Shown: positions 41,126-49,460 of the stretch, one piece after another
Layout of the letters: every line of letters starts with the position of its first letter
Position numbering within the stretch: position 1 is the stretch's first letter
NCBI RefSeq assembly: GCF_024508315.1
Contig: NZ_CP101987.1
Coordinates: forward strand, 868,001 to 932,000
From: Cellulomonas xiejunii
GTDB lineage: Bacteria; Actinomycetota; Actinomycetes; Actinomycetales; Cellulomonadaceae
Length of the DNA stretch: 64,000 nucleotides
Direction: 5' to 3'
Notes under the pieces: generated by a model
Seen by the model: the letters and a program-made list of their open reading frames with translations, nothing else
Told to the model about the DNA's origin: nothing
Databases searched by the model: none
Translations under genes and position numbers: made by a program

Positions 41126-43696
41126 GTGACCCGTCGCCACCGCACGCGAACCGCGCTCGTCGTCATCGCCGCCGCCGTCGTGCTCGCGCTGCTGGTCACG
41201 TCGGGCGCGAGCGCCCTCGTCGTGCGGCGGCCGCTGCCGGACGTCCAGGGCACCCAGGTGATCGACGGGCTGGACGCCGACGTCGAGGTGACGCGCGACG
41301 CACGGGGCGTGCCGACGATCGTCGCGGAGTCGCCGTACGACCTCTTCCTGGCGCAGGGCTACGTGTCCGCGCAGGACCGGTTCTTCCAGATGGACTACCG
41401 CCGGCACGTCACCGCCGGGCGGCTCGCGGAGCTCGTCGGCGCCGACGAGGCCGCGATCGAGGCGGACAAGGTGATCCGCACGCTGGGCTGGCGCCGTGTC
41501 GCGGAGCAGGAGTGGGACCTGCTGTCGCAGGACACGCGGGACCACCTGCAGGCGTATGCCGACGGGGTGAACGCGTACCTCGAGGACCGCGACCCCGGCT
41601 CGATCGCGATGGAGTACACGGTCCTGGGGCTGCGTGTCCCGCAGGACGCACCCGAGGCGTGGGACCCGATCGACTCGCTCGCGTGGCTCAAGGCCATGGC
41701 GTGGGACCTGCGCGCCAACTACGACCGCGAGCTCTCGCGCGCGCAGACCTACCGGTTCGTCCAGGACGTCGCACGCGTCGAGGAGCTCTTCCCGCCGTAC
41801 CCGCAGGACCGCAACCAGCCCATCGTGACCGCGGCCGACGCGGCCACGGACGCGTTCTCCGTCGCCTCGACCGCGGACCTCGACCTGAACGACGCCGGCC
41901 TGCAGGACGCCCTCGCGTCGGCCGACCGTGCGCTCGCGGCCGTCCCGCACCTCGTGGGCGACGGTGACGGCATCGGCTCGAACTCGTGGGTCGTGGCCGG
42001 GGAGCACACGGCGTCCGGCAAGCCGATCCTCGCCAACGACCCGCACATGGGGATCTCGGCGCCCGGCATCTGGTCGCAGGTCGGGCTGCGGTGCGCCGAG
42101 GTGACGGACGCCTGCCCGTTCGACGCGAGCGGGTTCTCGCTCGCGGGGCTGCCGGGCGTCGTCATCGGCCACAACGGCCAGCTGGCGTGGGGCCTGACCA
42201 ACATGGGCGCCGACGTCACGGACTTCTTCCTCGAGCGCGTCGAGGACGGCGAGGTCCTCGTCGACGGCGAGCGCACGCGGCTCGACGTGCGCACGGAGAC
42301 CATCGAGGTCGCCGGTGGCGACGACGTCGAGATCGAGATCCGCAGCACGCGTCACGGCCCGATCGTGTCGGACGTCCTCGAGCTCCCGGACGTCCAGCGT
42401 GCGCCCGTCCCCGACGACGCGCCCGGCCTGCGGTTCGAGGTCGCGCTGGCCTGGACCGCCCTGACCCCGGGGCGCACGGGCGACGCGATCATCGCGATGA
42501 TGACGGCGCAGGACGCCGCCGACATCGCCGCCGCGGCCACCCTGCTCGAGGTGCCGGCGCAGAACATCGTCTTCGCGACCACCGACGGGCACATCGGCTA
42601 CCAGGCACCGGGGCGCATCCCCGTGCGGGGCGCCGTCGCCGGGCCCGTGCCGTCCGACGGCACGTGGCCCCGTCCGGGGTGGGACTCGCGCTACGACTGG
42701 CAGGGCTGGGTCGACCCCGCGACGATGCCCCGTCTGCTCGACCCACCCGAGGGCTTCGTCGTCGCCGCGAACCAGGCGGTCACGCCGCTCGGCGTCGGAC
42801 CGTTCCTCGCGGAGGACACCGACTACGGGTACCGCAGCCAGCGGATCCGGGACCTGCTGACCGAGCGGATCGAGTCAGGGCAGGGCCTCGACGTCGCGAC
42901 GGTGGCCGAGCTGCAGACGGACGTGCGCAGCCCGTACGCACAGGTCCTGGTCCCGGCGCTCCTGGACGTCGACGTCGAGGACCCGTTCGACGTCGCAGGG
43001 CAGCGGCTGCTGCGCGACTGGGACCAGAAGATGGACGTCGACTCGGCGGGCGCCATGTACTTCGCGGCCGTGTGGGCGGACGTGCTCGAGATGACGTTCG
43101 CGGACGACCTGCCGGAGGGGCACGCACCGACGGGCGACTCCCGGTGGCTCGAGGTCGTCCGGGGCATGCTCGACGACCCGACGTCCGCGTGGTGGGACGA
43201 CCGCTCGACGCCGGGCGTCGTGGAGGGGCGTGACGACGTGCTCGCACGCGCGCTGGTGGCCGCGCGGCGCCAGCTCACCGCCCAGATCGGCAGCCGCACC
43301 AGCGACTGGGAGTGGGGACTGCTGCACACGGCCGCACCGCAGCACCCGGTGCTCGGCGGCGACGGTGTCCCGCGCGTGCTGCACCGCCTGGTGAACCCGG
43401 CACCGCAGCGCGTGGGCGGCGGATCCTCCATCGTGGACGCGACCAGCTGGGACGCGGCCACGGGGTCGTTCGCCGTGACGTCGGCGTCCTCCATGCGGAT
43501 GGTCGTCGACCTGGGTGACCTCGACTCCTCGACCTGGGTGAACCTCACCGGCACGTCCGGCCACCCGGCGAGCAAGCACTACGACGACCAGTTCGAGGCG
43601 TGGGCGCAGGGCCGGCAGTTCCCGTGGCCGTACTCCCCGGCGGCGGTGGGCGCGGACGCGGTGGACCGCCAGACGCTCGTGCCGGTCGAGGACTGA
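41126..43696 (+). CDS. Penicillin acylase family N-terminal-nucleophile hydrolase
   Basis: 856 residues from GTG 41126. One transmembrane helix or uncleaved signal lies near residues 9-32, so the enzyme is exported. The alpha-chain part has VTRDARGVPTIVAESPYDLF and AQGYVSAQDRFFQMDYRRHVTAGRLAELVG. The autoprocessing site is GIGSNSWVVAGEHTASGKPI; the serine at about 287 would become the beta-chain N-terminus and nucleophile. Also present are LANDPHM and GVVIGHNGQLAWGLTNMGADV. Substrates in this family include beta-lactams, acyl-homoserine lactones and cyclic lipopeptides, so quorum quenching is possible but not shown. It interrupts a gene neighbourhood otherwise common in actinobacteria. Confidence 0.93.
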   Translation: MTRRHRTRTALVVIAAAVVLALLVTSGASALVVRRPLPDVQGTQVIDGLDADVEVTRDARGVPTIVAESPYDLFLAQGYVSAQDRFFQMDYRRHVTAGRLAELVGADEAAIEADKVIRTLGWRRVAEQEWDLLSQDTRDHLQAYADGVNAYLEDRDPGSIAMEYTVLGLRVPQDAPEAWDPIDSLAWLKAMAWDLRANYDRELSRAQTYRFVQDVARVEELFPPYPQDRNQPIVTAADAATDAFSVASTADLDLNDAGLQDALASADRALAAVPHLVGDGDGIGSNSWVVAGEHTASGKPILANDPHMGISAPGIWSQVGLRCAEVTDACPFDASGFSLAGLPGVVIGHNGQLAWGLTNMGADVTDFFLERVEDGEVLVDGERTRLDVRTETIEVAGGDDVEIEIRSTRHGPIVSDVLELPDVQRAPVPDDAPGLRFEVALAWTALTPGRTGDAIIAMMTAQDAADIAAAATLLEVPAQNIVFATTDGHIGYQAPGRIPVRGAVAGPVPSDGTWPRPGWDSRYDWQGWVDPATMPRLLDPPEGFVVAANQAVTPLGVGPFLAEDTDYGYRSQRIRDLLTERIESGQGLDVATVAELQTDVRSPYAQVLVPALLDVDVEDPFDVAGQRLLRDWDQKMDVDSAGAMYFAAVWADVLEMTFADDLPEGHAPTGDSRWLEVVRGMLDDPTSAWWDDRSTPGVVEGRDDVLARALVAARRQLTAQIGSRTSDWEWGLLHTAAPQHPVLGGDGVPRVLHRLVNPAPQRVGGGSSIVDATSWDAATGSFAVTSASSMRMVVDLGDLDSSTWVNLTGTSGHPASKHYDDQFEAWAQGRQFPWPYSPAAVGADAVDRQTLVPVED

Positions 43697-43705
43697 CGCC
43701 GACCG

Positions 43706-44374
43706 TCAGGCGCCCGGGGGAGCGGCGGGCTCGAAGCGGCGCCAGCCGTCGGGGGTCGCGACGCCCGTGACGGGCACGTCGTGCTCCTCGCGCGGGACCT
43801 CGTCGAGCACCTCGTCCTCGTGGACGAGCGCGATCACGGGCGCTCCCGGCCGCACGTGCGCCAGCACCCGGTCGTACCAGCCGCCGCCCTGACCCAGCCG
43901 TCCGCCGTGCGTGTCGACGGCGAGCGCCGGGACGAGCACGACGTCGGCGTCGGCGAGCCCGGCGGATCCCAGCGGTGCGCCGCTGGGCTCGGGCGGGCGT
44001 CCGGGGGCCCGCTCACGCATGTCGTCGGCGCCCGCGTACTCCGCCCAGTCGCGCTGCAGGCCTGTACCGAGCACGGGCAGCAGGAGCCGTACGCCGCGTT
44101 CCGCGAGGGCCTCGATGAGCGGACCGGTACCCGGCTCGGAGGGGCGTGAGGCGTAGATGCTCACGCAGCGCGCGGCTGTGACCTCGGGAATCGTGAGGAC
44201 CACCTCGGCCAGCCGGAGTGCGACCTCCGTGCGCCGACGCGCCGACCGCTGCGATCGACGTGCCCTCACCTGGCGCCGCAGCTGGTCCTTCTCCTCGGCA
44301 GGATGACGAGGTCGGGCGCGGTGGGCCGTCGCGTCCGCATGGTCGTGCCAGGGGGGCTGGGCGACGGCGCTCAT
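43706..44374 (-). CDS. 5-formyltetrahydrofolate cyclo-ligase
   Basis: 222 residues from ATG 44374; CACACT lies 6 nt upstream. Family motifs: EEKDQLRRQVRARR near the N-terminus, and near the C-terminus DVVLVPALAVDTHGGRLGQGGGWYDRVLA, the ATP/folate site. It converts 5-formyl-THF to 5,10-methenyl-THF with ATP hydrolysis. The C-terminal GVATPDGWRRFEPA is conserved. It is divergent from the gephyrin-like gene with 123 bp between them. Confidence 0.95.
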   Translation of the reverse strand: MSAVAQPPWHDHADATAHRARPRHPAEEKDQLRRQVRARRSQRSARRRTEVALRLAEVVLTIPEVTAARCVSIYASRPSEPGTGPLIEALAERGVRLLLPVLGTGLQRDWAEYAGADDMRERAPGRPPEPSGAPLGSAGLADADVVLVPALAVDTHGGRLGQGGGWYDRVLAHVRPGAPVIALVHEDEVLDEVPREEHDVPVTGVATPDGWRRFEPAAPPGA

Positions 44375-44485
44375 GGCACCAGTGTGACAAACCTCCGCGC
44401 CGGCGTGGGGCTGCGGCCCGGTCCGGTGCCGCGACAGCCGGGCCGCGAGGGCGCGGCGCGCGCCGAGCCGTGCGCCCGCAGCAGG

Positions 44486-44491
44486 CACAAT
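44486..44491 (+). promoter_or_regulatory. Leaderless -10 hexamer CACAAT
   Basis: CACAAT is followed by 6 nt and ATG 44498 of the MoeA/Glp gene; no ribosome site is seen. Confidence 0.5.
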
Positions 44492-44497
44492 GCGCGG

Positions 44498-45739
44498 ATG
44501 AGATCGGTCCAGGATCACCTCGCCGCCGTGCTCGCCGCAGCGGTCCCGGTCCCCCCGCTCGACGTCGTCCTGCACGACGCAGCGGGCTGCATCCTGGCGG
44601 CCGACGTCGTCGCCCCGGTCGACGTACCGGCGGTGCCGGTGGCGGCCCGGGACGGGTACGCGGTCGCCGCGCACGACACGACCGGTGGCCCGCACCGGCA
44701 GGAGCTCCCGGTCGCGCACGACCTGCACGCGGGCAGCGCCGCGGGCCTGCGCCACGTGCCCGGCACGGCGGTCCGGGTCGCGTCGGGGGCACCGCTGCCT
44801 CTGGGCGCCGATGCGGTCGTCCCCGTCGAGGAGACGGACCGCGGGCAGGCGCGGGTCGCGTTCCAGCGTCCGGCGCGTCCCGGGCAGCACGTGCGTCGTG
44901 CGGGTGACGACGTGCGCGCGGGCGGGGTCGTCCTCACCGCGGGCACCCGCCTGGGGGCCCGGCAGATCGCGCTCGCGGCCGCGATGGGCCGTGGCCGCCT
45001 GCCCGTGCACCCGACGCCGCGCGTGGTGCTGCTGTCGGTCGGTGACGAGCTGGTCGAGCCGACGACGGCCGCCCGCCCGGGGACGGTCTTCGAGGTCGAC
45101 GGGCACGCGCTCGAGACGGCCGTGCGCGACGCGGGGGCCACACCGGTCCGCGTCGGTGCGGTGCCGGACGACCACGCCGCCCTGCGCGAGACGCTCGAGG
45201 ACCAGCTCGTGCGCGCGGACCTCGTCGTGCTCACCGGCGGGCTGTCGGAGCTCGCGCACGACACGGTCAAGGACGTCCTCGCGCCCCTGGGCACCGTGCG
45301 CCTGGACCACGTCGCCATGACCCCCGGGGCGCGGCAGGGCTTCGGGACCGTCGGTGCGCTCGGCCTGGACCTGACGGACGGGGACGGGCGGACGGTGCCG
45401 CTGTTCGCCCTGCAGGGGCACCCCGTCGCCGCGCAGGTGTCCTTCGAGGTGTTCGTCCGACCGGCGTTGCGCGCGATGGCCGGGCGCACCGAGCTGTTCC
45501 GTCCGTCCGTCACGGCGGTCGCCACGGAGGGCTGGGTGTCCCCGGCCGGGCTGCGTCAGTTCGTGCCCGCCAGCGTGCTGGGGTCCCCCGACGAGGGGTA
45601 CCGTGCGACGCCTGTGGGTGACCCCTCGGCGCCGTCGATCACGGCCCTCGCGCACGCCAACGCGCTGGCGGTCGTCGGTGAGCGGGACCTTGCGGTGCAT
45701 CCGGGCGACGTCGTGCACTGTCTTGTGCTGGAGGGGTGA
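44498..45739 (+). CDS. glp: MoeA-like protein, probably gephyrin-like divisome protein Glp
   Basis: 413 residues with the complete MoeA domain order: N-terminal domains (HDAAGCILAADVVAPVDVPA, VAARDGYAV), the MPT-binding domain (RVVLLSVGDELVEPTTAARP, LVVLTGGLSELAHDTVKDVL) and domain IV. The loop that is usually SxGxxD reads SELAHD, and the MKPGKP-like motif reads MTPGARQ, so molybdate insertion is doubtful. Together with the downstream acetyltransferase and SepX/GlpR genes this is the Glp locus known from Corynebacterium, where the protein binds FtsZ and its membrane receptor GlpR. A true MoeA role remains possible. Confidence 0.82.
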   Translation: MRSVQDHLAAVLAAAVPVPPLDVVLHDAAGCILAADVVAPVDVPAVPVAARDGYAVAAHDTTGGPHRQELPVAHDLHAGSAAGLRHVPGTAVRVASGAPLPLGADAVVPVEETDRGQARVAFQRPARPGQHVRRAGDDVRAGGVVLTAGTRLGARQIALAAAMGRGRLPVHPTPRVVLLSVGDELVEPTTAARPGTVFEVDGHALETAVRDAGATPVRVGAVPDDHAALRETLEDQLVRADLVVLTGGLSELAHDTVKDVLAPLGTVRLDHVAMTPGARQGFGTVGALGLDLTDGDGRTVPLFALQGHPVAAQVSFEVFVRPALRAMAGRTELFRPSVTAVATEGWVSPAGLRQFVPASVLGSPDEGYRATPVGDPSAPSITALAHANALAVVGERDLAVHPGDVVHCLVLEG

Positions 45740-45793
45740 GGACGTGGAGCACAGCTCACTGCCCGCCCGCGTCCACGGACGGAGGGGATGAGG

Positions 45794-46396
45794 GTGGCGG
45801 TCGGGTGGCCGGTCCAGCTGGTCGACGGCGACGTGCGCCTGCGGCCGCTGCGTCGTCGCGACGCCGACGCGTGGATGACCCTGCGCGGGCGCAACCTGGG
45901 GTGGCTGGAGCCGTGGGACGCGACGAGCCCGGAGCCGGTGCGGGGCCCGCGCCCGAGCTTCGGTCAGTTCGTGCGGGCCCTGTCCGCCCAGGCGCGCGAG
46001 GGCTCGGCGCTGCCGTTCGCGATCCAGCGGGCCGACCGGCTCGTGGGGCAGCTCACGGTGTCGTCCATCCAGTACGGGTCGCTGCGGTCCGCCGCCATCG
46101 GGTACTGGGTGTCCCAGGACGTCGCCGGGCAGGGGATCACCCCGACCGCCGTGGCGCTGGCGACCGACCACTGCTTCGGCGTGCTGGGCCTGCACCGCAT
46201 CGAGGTCAACATCCGCCCGGAGAACGCGCCGTCGCTGCGCGTCGTCGAGAAGCTGGGCTTCCGCGACGAGGGCCTGCGCGTGCGGTACCTGCACATCCAG
46301 GGCCGCTGGTGCGACCACCGGACGTTCGCGCTGACGGTCGAGGACGTCCCCGAGGGGCTCGTGGAGCGGTGGCACCGTCGCCGCGCGACCGCCTGA
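45794..46396 (+). CDS. GNAT-family N-acetyltransferase (RimJ/RimL type)
   Basis: About 200 residues. GTG 45794 lies 8 nt after GGAGG and is preferred; ATG 45788 is only 2 nt after that site. The acetyl-CoA fold is clear: DVRLRPLRRRDADAW, IGYWVSQDVAGQGITPTAVALA (the Q/RxxGxG/A-like loop) and HRIEVNIRPENAPSLRVVEKLGFRDEG. RimJ/RimL-type enzymes acetylate protein N-termini. In actinobacteria this gene constantly separates glp from glpR/sepX, which suggests a functional link to them. Confidence 0.92.
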   Translation: MAVGWPVQLVDGDVRLRPLRRRDADAWMTLRGRNLGWLEPWDATSPEPVRGPRPSFGQFVRALSAQAREGSALPFAIQRADRLVGQLTVSSIQYGSLRSAAIGYWVSQDVAGQGITPTAVALATDHCFGVLGLHRIEVNIRPENAPSLRVVEKLGFRDEGLRVRYLHIQGRWCDHRTFALTVEDVPEGLVERWHRRRATA

Positions 46397-46489
46397 CGTC
46401 CGTCGCGGGACCCGACCGGAGGCACCGACGCGCGGGGGACGTCGACGCGACACGCCGCGTCGTTGCCGCATCGTGGCCCTCGGGGCCCC

Positions 46490-46495
46490 TACCGT
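46490..46495 (+). promoter_or_regulatory. Leaderless -10 hexamer TACCGT
   Basis: TACCGT is followed by 6 nt and GTG 46502 of the SepX/GlpR gene. The gene can therefore be transcribed separately from glp and the acetyltransferase. Confidence 0.6.
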
Positions 46496-46501
46496 CGTGA
46501 C

Positions 46502-47683
46502 GTGAATGAACTCGCAGGCCCCGTGGCGCTCGCGCTCGTCGGCCTGTGGGCGGCGTATCTGGTGCCGCACCACCTGCGGCACCGTCAACGGTTGCTGGAG
46601 GCACGGGCCGACGACCGGTTCTCCGCGGGTCTGCGCGTCGTCGCGGTGGCGAGCAGCACGCGCCGCCGGCTGGGGCGCCGGGCCGCGGCGGCCGGGATGT
46701 GGGGACCGAGCACGACGGCACTGCTGACCCCGGGGACGGGGGTGCCGGCTGCGTACGTCGGCACGCTGACAGGAGGCACCACCGTGGACCGACCGCACGC
46801 CACACCCGAGCGCATCTCCGCCGAGGCCGCGCGCCGCCTGGCGCAGGCCCGCGCCGCCCGGGCGGCCGCTGCCGCGCGCCGCGGTGCTGCCGCGCGTCGC
46901 CGCGGTCTGCTCGCCGCCGTCCTGGCCGTCGCCTCCGTCGCGGCCTGGGTCGTGACGGGCGTCGCACCGGCGACGACGTGGGCCGTGGGTGCCGTCCCGA
47001 CGGCGCTGCTCGCGTCCGTCGTCGTGCTGGGGCGCCGTGCCGTGCTCGCCGGGCACGCCGCGGACGCGCAGTGGGTCGCGACGATCGAGCGCGAGGAACG
47101 TCTCGCGGCGAGTCCGCGGACCGGGGCCACGCCGGTGGTGCGACCCCGCACGGGGGCGACGCCTGCGGTGCGACCGCGCACGGGGGCGACGCCTGCGGTG
47201 CGGGCCGATGCCGAGCCCGCTGCGCCGGTGCCGCTCGTCACGGGTCACGCCGTGCGCCCGTCGGACGCGCACACGGAGGTCTTCGAGCGCATCGTCGAGG
47301 ACCGCGGGGAGTCCACGGGCCGTGCGCGTCACGTCACCGGGCAGGTCCCGGTCGTGCGTCCCTCGCGGGCGGTGCAGGAGCCTGCGGTCGACGACGCGCA
47401 CGACGGCGCCCCGCAGGGCCAGGGCGACGCCGAGTGGTCGCCCGTGCGGGTCCCTCGTCCGACGTACGCGATGAAGGCGCCGGCCCCGCGCCGCACGCCG
47501 GCGCCCCTGGAGGAGGCGGACGCCGAGGCCTCGACGGTCCGCCGCCCGGCCGATGCCCCGACGGACGAGGTCGCCCCCGCAGCGCAGGAGCGGGACGTGG
47601 CCGCGGTCGAGGCGCCCACCGCGACGACCGGCAGCATCGACCTCAACGCGGTGCTCGCGCGCCGTCGCGCGGCCGGGCAGTAG
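46502..47683 (+). CDS. sepX: Divisome membrane protein SepX/GlpR
   Basis: 393 residues from GTG 46502. The N-terminal segment GPVALALVGLWAAYLVPHHL is the conserved first helix with the 'YLVPHHLR' motif of the SepX/GlpR family. Two further helices follow (about residues 138-158 and 160-180). The rest is a long cytoplasmic, Pro/Ala/acid-rich region. In Corynebacterium GlpR is the membrane receptor of the gephyrin-like Glp and in Streptomyces SepX stabilises the divisome; the gene order here matches. Unusually, residues about 206-236 contain three RTGATPAVRP decapeptides. The C-terminus ends SIDLNAVLARRRA, likely a conserved tail. Confidence 0.85.
   Translation: MNELAGPVALALVGLWAAYLVPHHLRHRQRLLEARADDRFSAGLRVVAVASSTRRRLGRRAAAAGMWGPSTTALLTPGTGVPAAYVGTLTGGTTVDRPHATPERISAEAARRLAQARAARAAAAARRGAAARRRGLLAAVLAVASVAAWVVTGVAPATTWAVGAVPTALLASVVVLGRRAVLAGHAADAQWVATIEREERLAASPRTGATPVVRPRTGATPAVRPRTGATPAVRADAEPAAPVPLVTGHAVRPSDAHTEVFERIVEDRGESTGRARHVTGQVPVVRPSRAVQEPAVDDAHDGAPQGQGDAEWSPVRVPRPTYAMKAPAPRRTPAPLEEADAEASTVRRPADAPTDEVAPAAQERDVAAVEAPTATTGSIDLNAVLARRRAAGQ
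47118..47208 (+). repeat. 30-bp tandem repeat encoding RTGATPAVRP decapeptides
   Basis: Three in-frame copies: RTGATPVVRP, RTGATPAVRP, RTGATPAVRA. The last two are nearly identical in DNA. The motif equals the linker repeat at 37513-37683 in the helicase-like protein. Confidence 0.85.
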
Positions 47684-47807
47684 CCGTCCGTCCGGCGTCC
47701 GCCGGGGCTGCCCGCGGACGAGCGCCGTGGACACCGCGACGGTCCCGGGGGCCGGTCGACGGTTTCGTCGCCGGGCGCCGGTGATGCTAGTGTGATCCCC
47801 GCTTCAA

Positions 47808-47882
<75 letters not shown>

Positions 47883-47886
47883 CCAG

Positions 47887-47921
47887 GATGCCGCAGGACG
47901 TCACCGACGTCCTGCGGCATC
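47887..47921 (+). terminator. Terminator of the tRNA-Ala transcript
   Basis: A perfect 15-bp stem (47887-47901 with 47907-47921) and 5-nt loop starts 7 nt after the tRNA. It is followed by CTGTCGTT. It also insulates the downstream gene. Confidence 0.9.
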
Positions 47922-48004
47922 TGTCGTTCCAGCCCCTCGACGGAGCGTCGGTCCACCATGCCCGATGTGACCGGATTCACCAGCCCGGGTGATCTGATCG
48001 CTCC

Positions 48005-48010
48005 TACAGT
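48005..48010 (+). promoter_or_regulatory. Leaderless -10 hexamer TACAGT
   Basis: TACAGT is followed by 6 nt and ATG 48017 of the UDP-glucose pyrophosphorylase gene; there is no ribosome site. Confidence 0.65.
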
Positions 48011-48016
48011 CGTCGC

Positions 48017-49396
48017 ATGAACGGACTCGCGCTCGCCCAGCAGAAGATGCGTGACGCCGACGTCGCCGCCACGGCCGTCGACGTCTTCACGCGGTTCTAC
48101 GGTCTCCTGGAGTCCGGGAGCACCGGCCTGGTCCCGGAGGTGGACGTCGACCCGCTGACGGACGTCCCGCGCCTCGACGACCTCCAGGTCGACGACGCCG
48201 CAGCCGCCGAGGCCCTCGCCCGCACGGCGGTCGTCAAGCTCAACGGCGGCCTGGGCACGTCGATGGGCATGGACCGCGCGAAGTCGCTGCTGCCCGTGCG
48301 CGGCGGTCGCACGTTCCTCGACGTCATCGCCGACCAGGTGCTCGCCGCCCGCGCCGCGACCGGCGCGCGGCTCCCGCTGGTCCTCATGAACTCCTTCCGG
48401 ACGCGCGACGACTCGCTCGCGGCCCTCGCCGTGTACCCGCAGCTGGCGGTCGACGGCGTGCCGCTGGACTTCCTGCAGAACCGGGTGCCGAAGCTCCTCG
48501 TGGACGGGTTGACACCGGTGACGTGGCAGGCCGACCCGACGCTCGAGTGGTGCCCGCCCGGCCACGGCGACCTGTACACGGCCCTCTACGCGTCCGGCGT
48601 GCTCGACGCGCTGCTGGCCGCCGGCTTCCGCTACGCGTCGGTCTCCAACTCCGACAACCTCGGGGCGACGCCGGACGCGCGCGTCGCGGGCTGGTTCGCG
48701 GCCTCGGGAGCACCGTTCGCCGCCGAGGTGGCGCTGCGCACGCCTGCCGACCGCAAGGGCGGCCACCTGGTCGTGCGGCGTGCCGACGGGCGGATCGTCC
48801 TGCGGGAGTCCGCCCAGACCGCGCCCGAGGACGCGCAGGCGGCCGCCGACATCGCGACGCACCGCTACTTCAACACCAACAACCTGTGGCTGGACCTCGA
48901 GGCCCTCGCCGCGGAGCTGGCCCGGACCGGCGGTGTGCTGGACCTGCCGCTGATCCGCAACGAGAAGAACGTGGACCCGACCGACCGGACGTCGCCCAGG
49001 GTCGTGCAGGTCGAGTCCGCGATGGGCGCGGCGATCGAGGTGTTCGACGGTGCTGCGGTCCTCGAGGTGGGGCGCGAGCGGTTCCTGCCCGTCAAGACGA
49101 CCAACGACCTGCTGGTGCTGCGCTCCGACGTGTACGACGAGGACGACGCGCACCGGCTCGTCGCCGTGGTGGACGCGCCGTTCGTCGACCTGGACCCGGC
49201 GCACTACGCGCTCGTCGGGGACTTCGACGCCCGCGTGCCCCACGTGCCGTCACTGCGCGGGGCGACGTCGCTCACGGTCCGGGGCGCCTGGACGTTCGGG
49301 CAGGGGGTGCACGTGGTCGGCGACGCCGAGCTCGGCGGCGACGGGGGAGCGGTGCCCGACGGTGCGACGCTCGAGGCCCGGGGCGCCCGCGTGTGA
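48017..49396 (+). CDS. UTP--glucose-1-phosphate uridylyltransferase (UDPGP type)
   Basis: 459 residues. It belongs to the eukaryote-like UDPGP family, not to bacterial GalU: the uridine-binding loop is KLNGGLGTSMGMDRAKSLLP (from residue 74), followed by PLVLMNSFRTRDDSL, WCPPGHGDLYTAL and SVSNSDNLGATPD. FNTNNLWLDL and LIRNEKNVDP are also conserved. It makes UDP-glucose for glycan and trehalose/glycogen synthesis. It stands alone, between a tRNA terminator and a second hairpin. Confidence 0.95.
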   Translation: MNGLALAQQKMRDADVAATAVDVFTRFYGLLESGSTGLVPEVDVDPLTDVPRLDDLQVDDAAAAEALARTAVVKLNGGLGTSMGMDRAKSLLPVRGGRTFLDVIADQVLAARAATGARLPLVLMNSFRTRDDSLAALAVYPQLAVDGVPLDFLQNRVPKLLVDGLTPVTWQADPTLEWCPPGHGDLYTALYASGVLDALLAAGFRYASVSNSDNLGATPDARVAGWFAASGAPFAAEVALRTPADRKGGHLVVRRADGRIVLRESAQTAPEDAQAAADIATHRYFNTNNLWLDLEALAAELARTGGVLDLPLIRNEKNVDPTDRTSPRVVQVESAMGAAIEVFDGAAVLEVGRERFLPVKTTNDLLVLRSDVYDEDDAHRLVAVVDAPFVDLDPAHYALVGDFDARVPHVPSLRGATSLTVRGAWTFGQGVHVVGDAELGGDGGAVPDGATLEARGARV

Positions 49397-49408
49397 GCGG
49401 ACACGCCG

Positions 49409-49448
49409 AGGGCCGGCACCCGGCGTCGTGCGCCGCGGTGCCGGCCCT
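49409..49448. terminator. Bidirectional terminator hairpin
   Basis: A 12-bp stem (49409-49420 with 49437-49448) with a 16-nt GC-rich loop lies between two convergent genes, 12 nt after the uridylyltransferase stop and 12 nt before the next gene's stop. Confidence 0.75.
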
Positions 49449-49460
49449 GGGAGCTCGCGG

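Noticed and set aside
43693-43709. Terminator between the penicillin acylase and cyclo-ligase genes (CTGACG/CGTCAG)
   Set aside because: Only 6 bp of stem, formed largely by the two stop codons themselves; too weak to call.
43706-47734. Minus-strand frame extending the 5-FTHF cyclo-ligase to 1342 residues
   Set aside because: Only the last 222 residues match the enzyme; upstream it is antisense to glp, the acetyltransferase and sepX. The start at ATG 44374 fits family length.
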